Below, one piece after another: positions 22,655 to 34,698 of a stretch of 64,000 bases of DNA. The stretch's first letter is position 1; each line of letters starts with the position of its first letter. The position numbers were made by a program, and so were the translations under genes. Source of the DNA: Catellatospora sp. IY07-71 (GTDB taxonomy: Bacteria > Actinomycetota > Actinomycetes > Mycobacteriales > Micromonosporaceae); assembly GCF_018326265.1 (NCBI RefSeq), contig NZ_AP023360.1:412501-476500 (forward strand), given 5' to 3'. The notes below the pieces were generated by a model. That model was given only the letters and a program-made list of their open reading frames with translations. It did no database searches and was not told where the DNA came from.

Positions 22655-22808
22655 GTCTGGCCTCCTGTAGCTGGCCCGGCTGCCGCGGCGCCCCACTCTC
22701 GCGCCGCCACCCGGATTGATCATTCGAGGCGTACCTCGGAGGCAGAATAATCCTTCGCGAGGGGCCGCGGACCACGGGGTGCACCTGGCACGCCGGTTTA
22801 TCCACGGG

Positions 22809-22850
22809 GACGGCCCGGCACCCTCCCCTCCGGAGGGCCGCCGGGCCGTC
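22809..22850 (-). terminator. Hairpin downstream of the 95-residue membrane protein gene
   Basis: GACGGCCCGGC faces GCCGGGCCGTC with an inner CCTCC/GGAGG pair. It lies 21 nt after the stop of the small gene and has no T run. Confidence 0.6.
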
Positions 22851-22870
22851 GCTCGTGGACCGCGCGCAGG

Positions 22871-23158
22871 TCAGCGAGTGCCCGCCGAGGCGCCGAGGTT
22901 GAACTCGATGGCACCGGCCGCGACCGCGCCCAGCGCCAGCAGGATCACGCCCCAGCCGATGAGCCGGTCGGCCGCGTTGATGCGGTGCAGCCAGCGCGAG
23001 AACCGGTTGCCGTTGCTGGTGGCGGTCCCGCCCAGCGGGTCGGTGGTCGTGGCCCCCGCGGGGTCCGGCGTGAGGGTCTTCACCACGGTCACCGTGGCTC
23101 CGGCCAGGACGAGCAGGGTGCCCAGCACGGCCAGCAGGCCGGCGATCCAGTCCTTCAT
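22871..23158 (-). CDS. Small two-span membrane protein, unknown function
   Basis: The product is 95 residues, from the ATG at 23158 with GGGGAGG 6 nt upstream; the ATG at 23164 touches the ribosome binding site and is rejected. There are two hydrophobic spans (WIAGLLAVLGTLLVLAGATV and LIGWGVILLALGAVAAGAI), joined by a Thr/Asp/Asn-rich loop of about 45 residues, so both ends are on the same side. I do not recognise a family. It is transcribed toward ctaD but separated from it by a hairpin. Confidence 0.75.
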   Translation of the reverse strand: MKDWIAGLLAVLGTLLVLAGATVTVVKTLTPDPAGATTTDPLGGTATSNGNRFSRWLHRINAADRLIGWGVILLALGAVAAGAIEFNLGASAGTR

Positions 23159-23265
23159 GATCATCCTCCCCAGATAGGGATGCCGCCGGTCGGGGTGCCG
23201 GCGACGCCTCAGGTTAGTCCCGGCCCCGCTCGGCAGCGCGGCCCGGACGTGAGATCGTTTGAGGT

Positions 23266-25535
<2,270 letters not shown>

Positions 25536-25536
<1 letters not shown>

Positions 25537-26498
25537 TGGGCGCGGCCAGCTCCCGGCGGCAGGTGACCCGCATCGACCTCGGCGGGTCCGCTCCGCTGCG
25601 CCGCCAGGACGCCCTCACCGCCGAGGAGCCCCTGGAGATCCGCGTCGGCCACCGCGGCGGCCCCCGCCCGCCGCTCGCCGTCACCATGCGCACCCCCGGC
25701 GACGAACTCGACCTCGCCCTCGGCTTCCTCCTCACCGAAGGCGTCATCACCCACCCCTCCGACGTCCTCACCGCCCAACTCTGCGCCCAGGAAAGGAAGG
25801 GCACCTTCTTAACGCTTTCCGTAGAGGAAGGGCACCTTCTTAACGCCTCGCAGGCCATGGGTGGCGGCCCCGGCAGCGCGCCCGAGCCGATCGGCGGCGG
25901 CCTTGTCGACGCGAGGCCGCCTGCCGGCACGTACAACGTGGTGGACGTGGTGCTCGCCGACCACGTCGCGCCACCGGACGCCGGGGTGGAGCGCAACTTC
26001 TACACCACGTCCTCGTGCGGCGTCTGTGGCAAGGCCAGCATCGATGCGATTCGCACCCGTTCGCGGTTCGACGTGGCCGCCGATCCGGTCACCGTCGACG
26101 CCCGGATCCTGGCGGGTCTGCCGGACCGGCTGCGGGCCGCCCAGCGCACGTTCGAGCGCACGGGAGGGCTGCACGCGGCCGGGCTGTTCACCGCGGCCGG
26201 GGAGCTGGTCGCGGTCCGCGAGGACGTGGGCCGGCACAACGCCGTCGACAAGCTGATCGGGATGCAGTTGCGAGCCGGGCGGCTGCCGCTCGCGGGGCAC
26301 GTGCTGCTCGTCTCCGGCCGGGCGAGTTTCGAGCTGACCCAGAAGGCCTGGATGGCCGGGATCAGCGTCATGGCCGCGGTCTCCGCGCCCAGCACGCTGG
26401 CCGTCGACCTGGCCGAGGAGTCCGGAATGACCCTGGTCGGCTTCCTGCGGGGGCAGACCATGAACGTGTACGCGGGACACCAGCGCATCCTGGCCTGA
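25536..26498 (+). CDS. fdhD: Formate dehydrogenase accessory sulfurtransferase FdhD with in-frame repeat
   Basis: FdhD moves sulfur from a cysteine desulfurase to the molybdenum cofactor of the partner dehydrogenase. The conserved Cys pair is in TTSSCGVCGKAS (near residue 160), and VREDVGRHNAVDK and VSGRASFELTQKA follow. Between GFLLTEGVI...LCA and YNVVDVVLA, normally joined by about ten residues, there are about 48 residues. Roughly 20 of these are encoded by repeat D2 (RKGTFLTLSVEEGHLLNA), and the rest is Gly/Pro-rich. The frame is intact and all later motifs are present, so the protein may still work with an extra surface loop. The start overlaps the upstream stop by one base. Confidence 0.95.
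25793..25850 (+). repeat. Repeat D2, inside fdhD
   Basis: The 22-nt unit beginning AGGAAGGGCACCTTC occurs twice in direct order (25794-25815 and 25825-25846), separated by TTTCCGTAG. Each unit contains the self-complementary GAAGGGCACCTTC. It is translated in frame. Confidence 0.92.
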
Positions 26499-26543
26499 GG
26501 CCGCCCCGCGCAGGTCCACTCCTCGACGCCAGCCGCACCTGAA

Positions 26544-26600
26544 GCGTTAAGAAGGTGCCCTTCCTCTACGGAAAACGATAAGAAGGTGCCCTTCCTTTCC
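26544..26600 (-). repeat. Repeat D3, 45 nt downstream of fdhD
   Basis: This is the reverse complement of D2, with the same two units (26544-26565 and about 26576-26600) and the same spacer type. It ends exactly at the stop codon of the Nudix gene. D2 and D3 thus stand inverted to each other, about 700 nt apart, around the 3' two-thirds of fdhD. Confidence 0.9.
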
Positions 26601-27418
26601 TACCAGTGGAGGGCGTGGGAGTGCTGGTAGTCGCCGTCGGCGGCGACGAGCCAGCTGTGCTGGGGGCCGTCGGCGACCAGGGCGGTGGTGCCGGTGAGGC
26701 GGCACAGGCGGGTGGCGAGTTCGAGTTCGCTGACGCCGGTCGCGCGGGCTAGGGAGTCACCAGCCGAGAGTTCGCAGCCGTACGAAGGGTCGCCGGCGTC
26801 GGGGTTGATCCACACGGTGGCGCTGACGTCGGCCGCGCTCATCAGCTCGTCGGCCGTGCCCACGAAGACGTCCGCGGGGTCGAGGCCGTACGCCTCGTGC
26901 AGGGCCTGCCGCAGCACCCCGGCCGGGGTCGCCGAGGCGAAGGAGACGCTGTACGCCGCCCGGCCGTCCTGGGCGGCCTGCCACACCTGGTCGATCGCCC
27001 GGCGCAGGTAACCGGCGACGCCCGCGGGCTGCAGGTTCAGCTCGTCGATCGTCTCGGCCGTGAACGGCACCCGCACCACGTCGTAGGTGCCCTTCGCCGG
27101 GTCGGCGAACTCGTGCCCGTACCGGCCGGCGAAGTCCATCGAGACCAGACGGCAGGCGAACAGGTGATGCCGCTGCCAGCCGTCCTCGCGGGGCGCGTCG
27201 ACGAAGGTGAGCGGCACGGGTGGGGTGACCACGGCCCGCAGCTCCTCGTCCAGCTCCCGGTAGAGCGCCGCCAGCAGGTTCGCGTCGCCGGGCTCCACCC
27301 CGCCGCCGGGCACCGACCAGTAGCGCGGCACGCCGGGCCGGGTCCGTTCGAACAGGAGCACGTCGTCGCCGTCGAGCAGCACGGCGCGGACGCGGTGACG
27401 GTGCGGGACGGCGACCAT
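26600..27418 (-). CDS. Nudix-like hydrolase fused to an unknown C-terminal domain
   Basis: Residues 1 to about 140 are a Nudix fold: RHRVRAVLLDGDDVLLFERT, RYWSVPGGGVEPGDANLLAALYRELDEEL. The REL-EE part of the Nudix box is kept, but the earlier Glu of the Gx5E pattern appears replaced (GVEPGDANLL), so hydrolase activity is uncertain. Residues about 150-272 form a second domain, with VSFASATPAGVLRQALHEAYG, TVWINPDAGDPSYG and HSWLVAADGDYQHSHALHW, which I do not recognise. The ATG at 27418 is used. Its stop touches repeat D3. Confidence 0.78.
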   Translation of the reverse strand: MVAVPHRHRVRAVLLDGDDVLLFERTRPGVPRYWSVPGGGVEPGDANLLAALYRELDEELRAVVTPPVPLTFVDAPREDGWQRHHLFACRLVSMDFAGRYGHEFADPAKGTYDVVRVPFTAETIDELNLQPAGVAGYLRRAIDQVWQAAQDGRAAYSVSFASATPAGVLRQALHEAYGLDPADVFVGTADELMSAADVSATVWINPDAGDPSYGCELSAGDSLARATGVSELELATRLCRLTGTTALVADGPQHSWLVAADGDYQHSHALHW

Positions 27419-27590
27419 GACTTCAGCGTCGTACGCCGCGACGGCTTTGTCGACCGGAAGACGGATTCTCAGCCGTACGCGCGGCGTCTGTCAGGAAACG
27501 TGATTGAGTCTCGCCAGAGGCGTCCGCTGCTGGTATATGTGATGGGCCGTAAGCCAGGTCACAGGAAGCCGGGTTCAGGAAGTGGTCGCC

Positions 27591-28280
27591 ATGGTCAGCT
27601 CACCCAGCCCTTCCCCGGGCGAGGACGAGACGATCGACATGCTGTTCCACCTGTCGCGGCGCTCGCAGGCGATGGTGGACCGGCTGATCAGCTGCCTGGA
27701 CCGGATGGAGCAGGTCGAGCCGGACGCCGACCGCATGAAAGACGTCTTCGAGCTGGACTTCCTCGCCATCCGGATGCGGCGCAACGACGAGAGCCTGCTG
27801 GTGCTCGCGGGCGGCGAGTCGGCCCGGATCCGGCGCGACCCGGTCACCCTGGTCGAGGTGCTGCACGGCGCCCGCTCCGAGGTCGAGGACTACCGCCGGG
27901 TCGAGTTCGGCGTGATCGACGAGAGCCTGCTGGTGGCCGCGCCGGTCGTGAACGACCTGGTGCATCTGCTGGCCGAGCTGTTCGACAACGCGGCCGCGTT
28001 CTCCCCGCCGGACAGCGCGATCCTGGTGGAGGCCCGCAAGGTGGCCGACCGGGCGGTGCTGCTGGTGGAGGACCGGGGCATCGGCATGGGCGCGCAGCGG
28101 CTGCGCGAGCTGAACCAGCGCCTGGCGCAGCCCAGCCCCATCACCGCGGCGACGGTGCGCCAGATGGGCATCGAGGTGGTCAGCCGCCTCGCCCAGCGCC
28201 ACGAGATCCGCGTAGAGCTGGAGTCCCTGGAACGCGGCATCGCCGCCTCCGTAGTCCTCCCCTCCCACGCCCTCGTCTAA
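27591..28280 (+). CDS. Orphan ATP-binding (HATPase_c) protein of conservon type
   Basis: This 229-residue soluble protein resembles the cytoplasmic kinase-like half of conservon (Cvn) sensor proteins. An alpha-helical N-terminal part (FHLSRRSQAMVDRLISCLDRMEQ, then LDFLAIRMRRNDESLLVLAG) is followed by a GHKL ATPase domain with LLAELFDNAAAFSPPDS (N box) and LLVEDRGIGMG (G1 box). No sensor domain, membrane span or classical phospho-His is clear. No roadblock, DUF742 or GTPase gene is beside it, as would be expected in a full conservon. The ATG at 27591 has AGGA 10 nt upstream; GTG 27582 is too close to it. Confidence 0.82.
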   Translation: MVSSPSPSPGEDETIDMLFHLSRRSQAMVDRLISCLDRMEQVEPDADRMKDVFELDFLAIRMRRNDESLLVLAGGESARIRRDPVTLVEVLHGARSEVEDYRRVEFGVIDESLLVAAPVVNDLVHLLAELFDNAAAFSPPDSAILVEARKVADRAVLLVEDRGIGMGAQRLRELNQRLAQPSPITAATVRQMGIEVVSRLAQRHEIRVELESLERGIAASVVLPSHALV

Positions 28281-28324
28281 CCCCACCCCACCCACCCCGC
28301 CGCCGCCCGAGGCGCGTCCCGTGG

Positions 28325-28407
28325 CCAAGGTCATCGGACTTGCCTGGCAAGTGGGGGAAACCGCGGCCAAGATACGCCCATGTGCCAGGCAAGTCGGGCG
28401 ATCTTGG
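28325..28407. repeat. Palindromic element E before lysS
   Basis: The arms CGGACTTGCCTGGCA and TGCCAGGCAAGTCGGGCG, with outer CCAAGGTC / GATCTTGG, enclose about 20 nt. It ends with the same GATCTTGG edge as A2 and A5, so it looks like a relative of the GATC-bounded families. A single copy was seen. Confidence 0.75.
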
Positions 28408-28539
28408 GGCCCGCGCCACGGGCCGGGGCGCGGTTGGGGCGCGGTTGGGGTGGGGGTGGGGCGAGGGCGGGGAGGGGCGTCGTGAAAGTGGGTTGGGCGA
28501 TCCGGGAGAATGGGGGCGTTCGCTTTCTCATGGAAGGAC

Positions 28540-30279
28540 GTGCCGATCGTGGCCGCAAACCCGGAGGCCGACTGGGTCTCCCGCTTCGCTGACGAGGTCA
28601 TCGCCGAGGCAGAGCGTCGCGCTCCGGGCAAACCGATCGTCTGCGCGTCGGGACTGAGCCCGTCCGGCCCGATCCACCTGGGCAACCTGCGCGAGGTGAT
28701 GACCCCGCACCTGGTCGCCGACGAGGTCCGGCGGCGCGGGCACGAGGTCGTGCACATCATCAGCTGGGACGACTACGACCGCTACCGCAAGGTGCCGGTC
28801 GGCGTCGCGGGGGTGGACGAGTCCTGGGCCGCGCACATCGGCAAGCCGCTGACCTCGGTCCCGGCCCCGGCCGGCAGCGCGTACCCGAACTGGGCGGAGC
28901 ACTTCAAGGCCGCGATGATCGAGTCGCTGGCGCAGCTGGGCGTCGAGTACCGCGGCATCAGCCAGACGCAGATGTACACCTCCGGCGCGTACCGCGAGCA
29001 GATCCTGCTGGCCATGCGCGAGCGCAACAAGATCGACGCGGTGCTGGACCGTTACCGCACCAAGGGCCGCACGGCGGGCGCCCCGCAGCAGGGCAAGCTG
29101 GACGAGGAGGAGGCCGCGGCGGCGCAGGAGGCCGCCGAGGGCTCCGGCGCGGCGAGCGAGGACGACGGCACCGGCGCAGCGGGCTACTACCCGTACAAGC
29201 CGTACTGCTCGGTCTGCGAGCGCGACCTGACCACGGTGGTGTCCTACGACGACGACACGACCGAGCTGGTCTACACCTGCCAGTGCGGGCACACCGAGAC
29301 GATCCGGCTGTCCGAGCACGACCGCGGCAAGCTGGTGTGGAAGGTCGACTGGCCGATGCGCTGGGCGTACGAGGGCGTGGTGTTCGAGCCGAGCGGCGTC
29401 GACCACTCCTCCCCCGGCTCGTCGTTCCAGGTCGGCGGGCAGCTCGTGGGTGAGGTCTTCGGCGGGCAGCAGCCCATCGGCCCGATGTACGCCTTCGTCG
29501 GCATCTCCGGCATGGCGAAGATGAGCAGCTCACGGGGCGGCGTGCCGACGCCCGCCGACGCGCTGCAGATCATGGAGCCGCCGCTGCTGCGCTGGCTCTA
29601 CGCCCGCCGCCGCCCCAACCAGGCCTTCAAGATCGCCTTCGACCAGGAGATCCAGCGCCTGTACGACGAGTGGGACACCCTCGGCCGCAAGGTCGCCGAG
29701 GACGCCGCGAACCCGGCCGACGCCGCCGCGTACAGCCGCGCCGTGGGCACCGCCGCCGGCCCGCTGCCGGTGACGCCGCACCCGCTGCCGTACCGGACGC
29801 TCGCCTCGATCGTCGACATCACCACCGGCGACCCGGAGCAGACCCTGCGCATCCTGCGCGACCTCGACCCGGCCGACCCGGTCGCCTCGCTCGACGAGAC
29901 CCGCCCCCGCCTGGACCGCGCCCAGCACTGGATCACCACCCAGGTCCCCGCCGACCAGCGCACCCGCGTCAACGCCGAGCCCGACGCCACCCTGCTCGCC
30001 AAGCTCGACGACACCGAGCGCGAGAGCCTCCACCTGCTCCTGTCCGGCCTCGACGACCACTGGTCCCTGGAGGGCCTGACCACCCTCGTCTACGGCGTCC
30101 CCAAGCAGCGCCTCGGCCTCCCCATGGACGTCAAGCCCACCCCCGAGCTCAAGGTCGCCCAGCGCGAGTTCTTCGCCCTCCTCTACCACCTCCTGGTCGG
30201 CCGCGACACCGGCCCCCGCCTCCCCACCCTCCTCCTCGCCGTCGGCCCCGACCAGGTCCGCAAACTCCTCACCCCCTGA
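28540..30279 (+). CDS. lysS: Class I lysyl-tRNA synthetase
   Basis: This enzyme charges tRNA-Lys. It is the class I (Rossmann) type, so unrelated in fold to the class II LysU type. The HIGH-like motif is in SGLSPSGPIHLGNL and the KMSKS-like motif in GMAKMSSSRGG. A zinc-ribbon-like insert carries CSVC and CQCGH, preceded by a low-complexity Glu/Ala stretch. The GTG at 28540 begins MPIVAANPEADWVSRFADEV like actinobacterial homologues I recall; GGAAGG is only 2 nt away, so the ATG at 28510 cannot be excluded. Actinobacteria with this gene usually also keep a class II enzyme. Confidence 0.94.
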   Translation: MPIVAANPEADWVSRFADEVIAEAERRAPGKPIVCASGLSPSGPIHLGNLREVMTPHLVADEVRRRGHEVVHIISWDDYDRYRKVPVGVAGVDESWAAHIGKPLTSVPAPAGSAYPNWAEHFKAAMIESLAQLGVEYRGISQTQMYTSGAYREQILLAMRERNKIDAVLDRYRTKGRTAGAPQQGKLDEEEAAAAQEAAEGSGAASEDDGTGAAGYYPYKPYCSVCERDLTTVVSYDDDTTELVYTCQCGHTETIRLSEHDRGKLVWKVDWPMRWAYEGVVFEPSGVDHSSPGSSFQVGGQLVGEVFGGQQPIGPMYAFVGISGMAKMSSSRGGVPTPADALQIMEPPLLRWLYARRRPNQAFKIAFDQEIQRLYDEWDTLGRKVAEDAANPADAAAYSRAVGTAAGPLPVTPHPLPYRTLASIVDITTGDPEQTLRILRDLDPADPVASLDETRPRLDRAQHWITTQVPADQRTRVNAEPDATLLAKLDDTERESLHLLLSGLDDHWSLEGLTTLVYGVPKQRLGLPMDVKPTPELKVAQREFFALLYHLLVGRDTGPRLPTLLLAVGPDQVRKLLTP

Positions 30280-30302
30280 CCCCGCCCGACCTCTACCGCG
30301 TC

Positions 30303-30382
30303 GATCTTGCGTGAACTGTGGGGATGACACGCCCCTTCCGGGCGTATCCCTAACAGTTCACGCAAGATCGACGCGATCTTGG
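30303..30382 (-). repeat. Repeat A5 (67-nt family), downstream of lysS
   Basis: The core is 30303-30369 (67 nt), with the shared flank (on the minus strand CCCAAGATCGCGTC). It lies between the convergent lysS and phosphatase genes. Confidence 0.9.
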
Positions 30383-30395
30383 GCGCGGCGGCGAG

Positions 30396-31133
30396 TCACG
30401 GGGTGAGGAGGGTGGCGCGGAGTGCCGCGACGTAGGGCTCGTCGATGTCGAGGCGCTGTTCGGCGTAGCCGCGCAGCGAGCCGTAGTTGTCGTTGACCCA
30501 GGCCAGGAACAGGGTCATCACCTCGGCGGGGGCGCGGCCGTAGCCGCGCCAGTTCGGCGGGCTTCCGTCGCGGGCGATCCAGTCGGCGACCAGGCGCTCG
30601 CTGGCCAGCTCGGTCAGCGCGTAGTCGGCCACGATGACGTCCTCGGGCACGTCCAGCAGGGCCAGCACCAGCGCGGCGATCAGGCCGGTGCGGTCCTTGC
30701 CGGAGGCGCAGTGGAACACCACCGGCGCGTTCTCGTCGGCGACGATCACGTCGAGCGCCTGGCGCAGCTCGGCCACCCCGTCCTCGGCCACCTCGGCGTA
30801 CTTCTCCGCCAGGAACGGCCCGATGGGCAGGTCGGCGTCCTGACTGGCCTGCCGGTACGGCCGGTGCTCGATGCTGAGGTTGTGGTACGCCAGCTCGGCG
30901 TGCTCGCGTACCCGCCCGGCGCGTTCGATCTCCCACGGGTAGCGCAGGTCGATCACGGTGCGCACGCCCAGCTCGGCGAAGCGCGCCCAGTCGGCGTCGT
31001 CCATCTTCGACAATGCGTCGGACCGGTAGAGCCGCCCCCACCGCACGGTCCTGCCCTCGTGCCCGCGATAGCCGCCCAGGTCCCGGAAGTTGTGTACGCG
31101 TCCGAACGCGATGTGTCTGTCCACACGCGGCAC
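30396..31133 (-). CDS. Tyrosine/serine protein phosphatase (DSP-like)
   Basis: This 245-residue cysteine phosphatase has the signature loop FHCASGKDRTGLIA (nucleophile Cys and P-loop Arg) and the N-terminal block NFRDLGGYRGHEGRTVRWGRLYRSDAL found in the bacterial group that includes the M. tuberculosis PtpB type. The substrate may be a phosphoprotein or phosphoinositide-like lipid. The GTG at 31133 begins MPRVDRHIAF; a second GTG 9 nt later is possible. It is divergent from geosmin synthase. Confidence 0.9.
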   Translation of the reverse strand: MPRVDRHIAFGRVHNFRDLGGYRGHEGRTVRWGRLYRSDALSKMDDADWARFAELGVRTVIDLRYPWEIERAGRVREHAELAYHNLSIEHRPYRQASQDADLPIGPFLAEKYAEVAEDGVAELRQALDVIVADENAPVVFHCASGKDRTGLIAALVLALLDVPEDVIVADYALTELASERLVADWIARDGSPPNWRGYGRAPAEVMTLFLAWVNDNYGSLRGYAEQRLDIDEPYVAALRATLLTP

Positions 31134-31138
31134 GGTAG

Positions 31139-33475
<2,337 letters not shown>

Positions 33476-33494
33476 ACGGGCGGGCCCGTACGGC

Positions 33495-33538
33495 GGCGGC
33501 GCGGGGTCGGGGAGGGTGCTCCCCGACCTCGCGCCGCC
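33495..33538 (+). terminator. Terminator after geosmin synthase
   Basis: A 20-nt stem (GGCGGCGCGGGGTCGGGGAG with its complement, one G-U pair) and a 4-nt loop. No T run follows. Confidence 0.8.
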
Positions 33539-33584
33539 GCGTGCTCGGCCCCACCAGCGAGCCCGTGAGCTGTGCCAGAAGCTC

Positions 33585-33720
33585 ACAATGTATCGATGTT
33601 AATAGATTGTTTCAAGCCCGGGGCGGACATTGATATCTGACACTCTATCGATCTATGGCCACGCTTAGTATATCGGCGATCGCCGAAGAGTCACATTCGG
33701 TGATCTCCGTCCCCGTCCGT
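33585..33720 (+). promoter_or_regulatory. AT-rich promoter region of the secreted-protein gene
   Basis: This segment is much richer in A and T than its surroundings. It contains GTATCGATGTTAATAGATTG and, about 50 nt later, CTCTATCGATCTATGG, so TATCGAT occurs twice in direct order, and TAGTATATC follows. It lies between the geosmin terminator and the ribosome binding site GGAGG at 33731. Promoter elements are likely but cannot be fixed by eye. Confidence 0.4.
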
Positions 33721-33740
33721 CCCCGACACCGGAGGCCCTC

Positions 33741-34277
33741 GTGGTCCGACTCGCCCGCGCCGCCGTCACCGCCATCCTGGCGATCGGCGGCACCCTCATC
33801 GCGGCCGCCCCCGCCGAAGCCGCGGTCATCGACGTCACCTGCACGTCGCCCAACAGCACCAACGTCATCACGTTCAGCCCGCCGCTGACGCTGGTGAACC
33901 AGCTCACGGTCGTGTCTCGCGCCACCAAGTACGAGCCCTGCCGGGCGCCGCGCTGGCCCAACCTGGTCGCCGGCAAGGAGAGCAAGACGATCACGATGTT
34001 CGACGACTGCACCATGGTCCTCGGCACGCTGAACGTCAACTTCACCATCACCTGGAACACCGGCCAGACCACCACGGTCAGCGCCGTGCGCACGGCGTCG
34101 CTGTCCGGCTCCAGCCTCGTGGTGACCTTCAACGGCACCGTGACCGCCGGCCTCTTCCTGGGCAGCAACGTCAACCAGGTGTTCGTCGGATCCGGCGTCG
34201 ACCTCATCAACTGCCTGAACGGGCGCGGCGAGGTCAAGAGCATCGTGTCCCGGGTCAACCTGACCATCTCGCACTGA
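33741..34277 (+). CDS. Secreted protein of unknown function
   Basis: The 178-residue product starts with a clear signal peptide (MVRLARAAVTAILAIGGTLIAAAPAEA, cleavage after AEA near residue 27). The mature part is rich in Thr, Val, Ser and Asn and looks like a beta sandwich. It has four Cys (VTCTS, EPCRAP, DDCTM, INCLNG), enough for two disulfides. I recognise no family. GGAGG lies 5 nt before the GTG. It stands alone between the geosmin gene and the tRNA. Confidence 0.8.
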   Translation: MVRLARAAVTAILAIGGTLIAAAPAEAAVIDVTCTSPNSTNVITFSPPLTLVNQLTVVSRATKYEPCRAPRWPNLVAGKESKTITMFDDCTMVLGTLNVNFTITWNTGQTTTVSAVRTASLSGSSLVVTFNGTVTAGLFLGSNVNQVFVGSGVDLINCLNGRGEVKSIVSRVNLTISH

Positions 34278-34319
34278 CGTGTGCCGGCCGCGGCGGCCCC
34301 GCCCCTGGCCGCCGCACCT

Positions 34320-34380
34320 GATCGCGGGTTCGTGTCAGAAAGTGTGGCCCCACCGCAGGTTCTGACACGAGACAGCGATC
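34320..34380. repeat. Repeat C3 (61-nt family)
   Basis: Exactly 61 nt, GATCGCGGGTTCGTGTC to GACACGAGACAGCGATC, between the secreted-protein gene and the tRNA terminator. Confidence 0.88.
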
Positions 34381-34414
34381 TTCAGCGCCGGAGCGGTCGA
34401 GCTCCGGACAAAGC

Positions 34415-34445
34415 GAAACGCCCAGGTCGTTGACCTGGGCGTTTC
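34415..34445. terminator. Two-way terminator after tRNA-Ala
   Basis: Perfect 14-nt arms GAAACGCCCAGGTC and GACCTGGGCGTTTC with a 3-nt loop. It works on the minus strand for the tRNA (followed by GCTTTG) and possibly for the plus-strand gene. Confidence 0.8.
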
Positions 34446-34450
34446 TTCGG

Positions 34451-34523
34451 TGGAGCCGAGGGGACTCGAACCCCTGACCCCCACACTGCCAGTGTGGTGC
34501 GCTACCAGCTGCGCCACGGCCCC
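34451..34523 (-). tRNA. tRNA-Ala (anticodon GGC)
   Basis: On the minus strand the acceptor arms are GGGGCCG and CGGCTCC with discriminator A. The anticodon stem-loop is CCACA-CTGGCAG-TGTGG with anticodon GGC (34488-34490), reading GCC. The T arm GGGG-TTCGAGT-CCCC is normal. CCA is not encoded. Confidence 0.96.
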
Positions 34524-34656
34524 TTGTTACTGGTAAGTCCCCGTTTGACGTTTCCGTGTCCCGGGCACCTGCGAAATAGTACACGGCCCCGGGCCCCTCG
34601 CAAAAACGGGTATCCCGGCGAGTTGACCAGGAGGTTGTGCACCCGCCACGCCGGTC

Positions 34657-34680
34657 GATCATGAACTTGAGTTCATGATC
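34657..34680. repeat. Repeat B3: collapsed B element (24 nt)
   Basis: GATCATGAACT and AGTTCATGATC meet with only 2 nt between them, so the tips of family B are kept while its centre is missing. GACCAGGAGGT occurs on both sides (34625-34635 and 34681-34691). Confidence 0.75.
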
Positions 34681-34698
34681 GACCAGGAGGTGGACGGG

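Noticed and set aside
25793-25850. Sequencing error or pseudogene in fdhD
   Set aside because: The insert is in frame, all later FdhD motifs are intact and the same repeat occurs elsewhere, so it is a real insertion.
28510-28539. Earlier ATG start for lysS
   Set aside because: It adds ten residues not recalled in homologues and has a poorly spaced ribosome binding site; kept only as an alternative.
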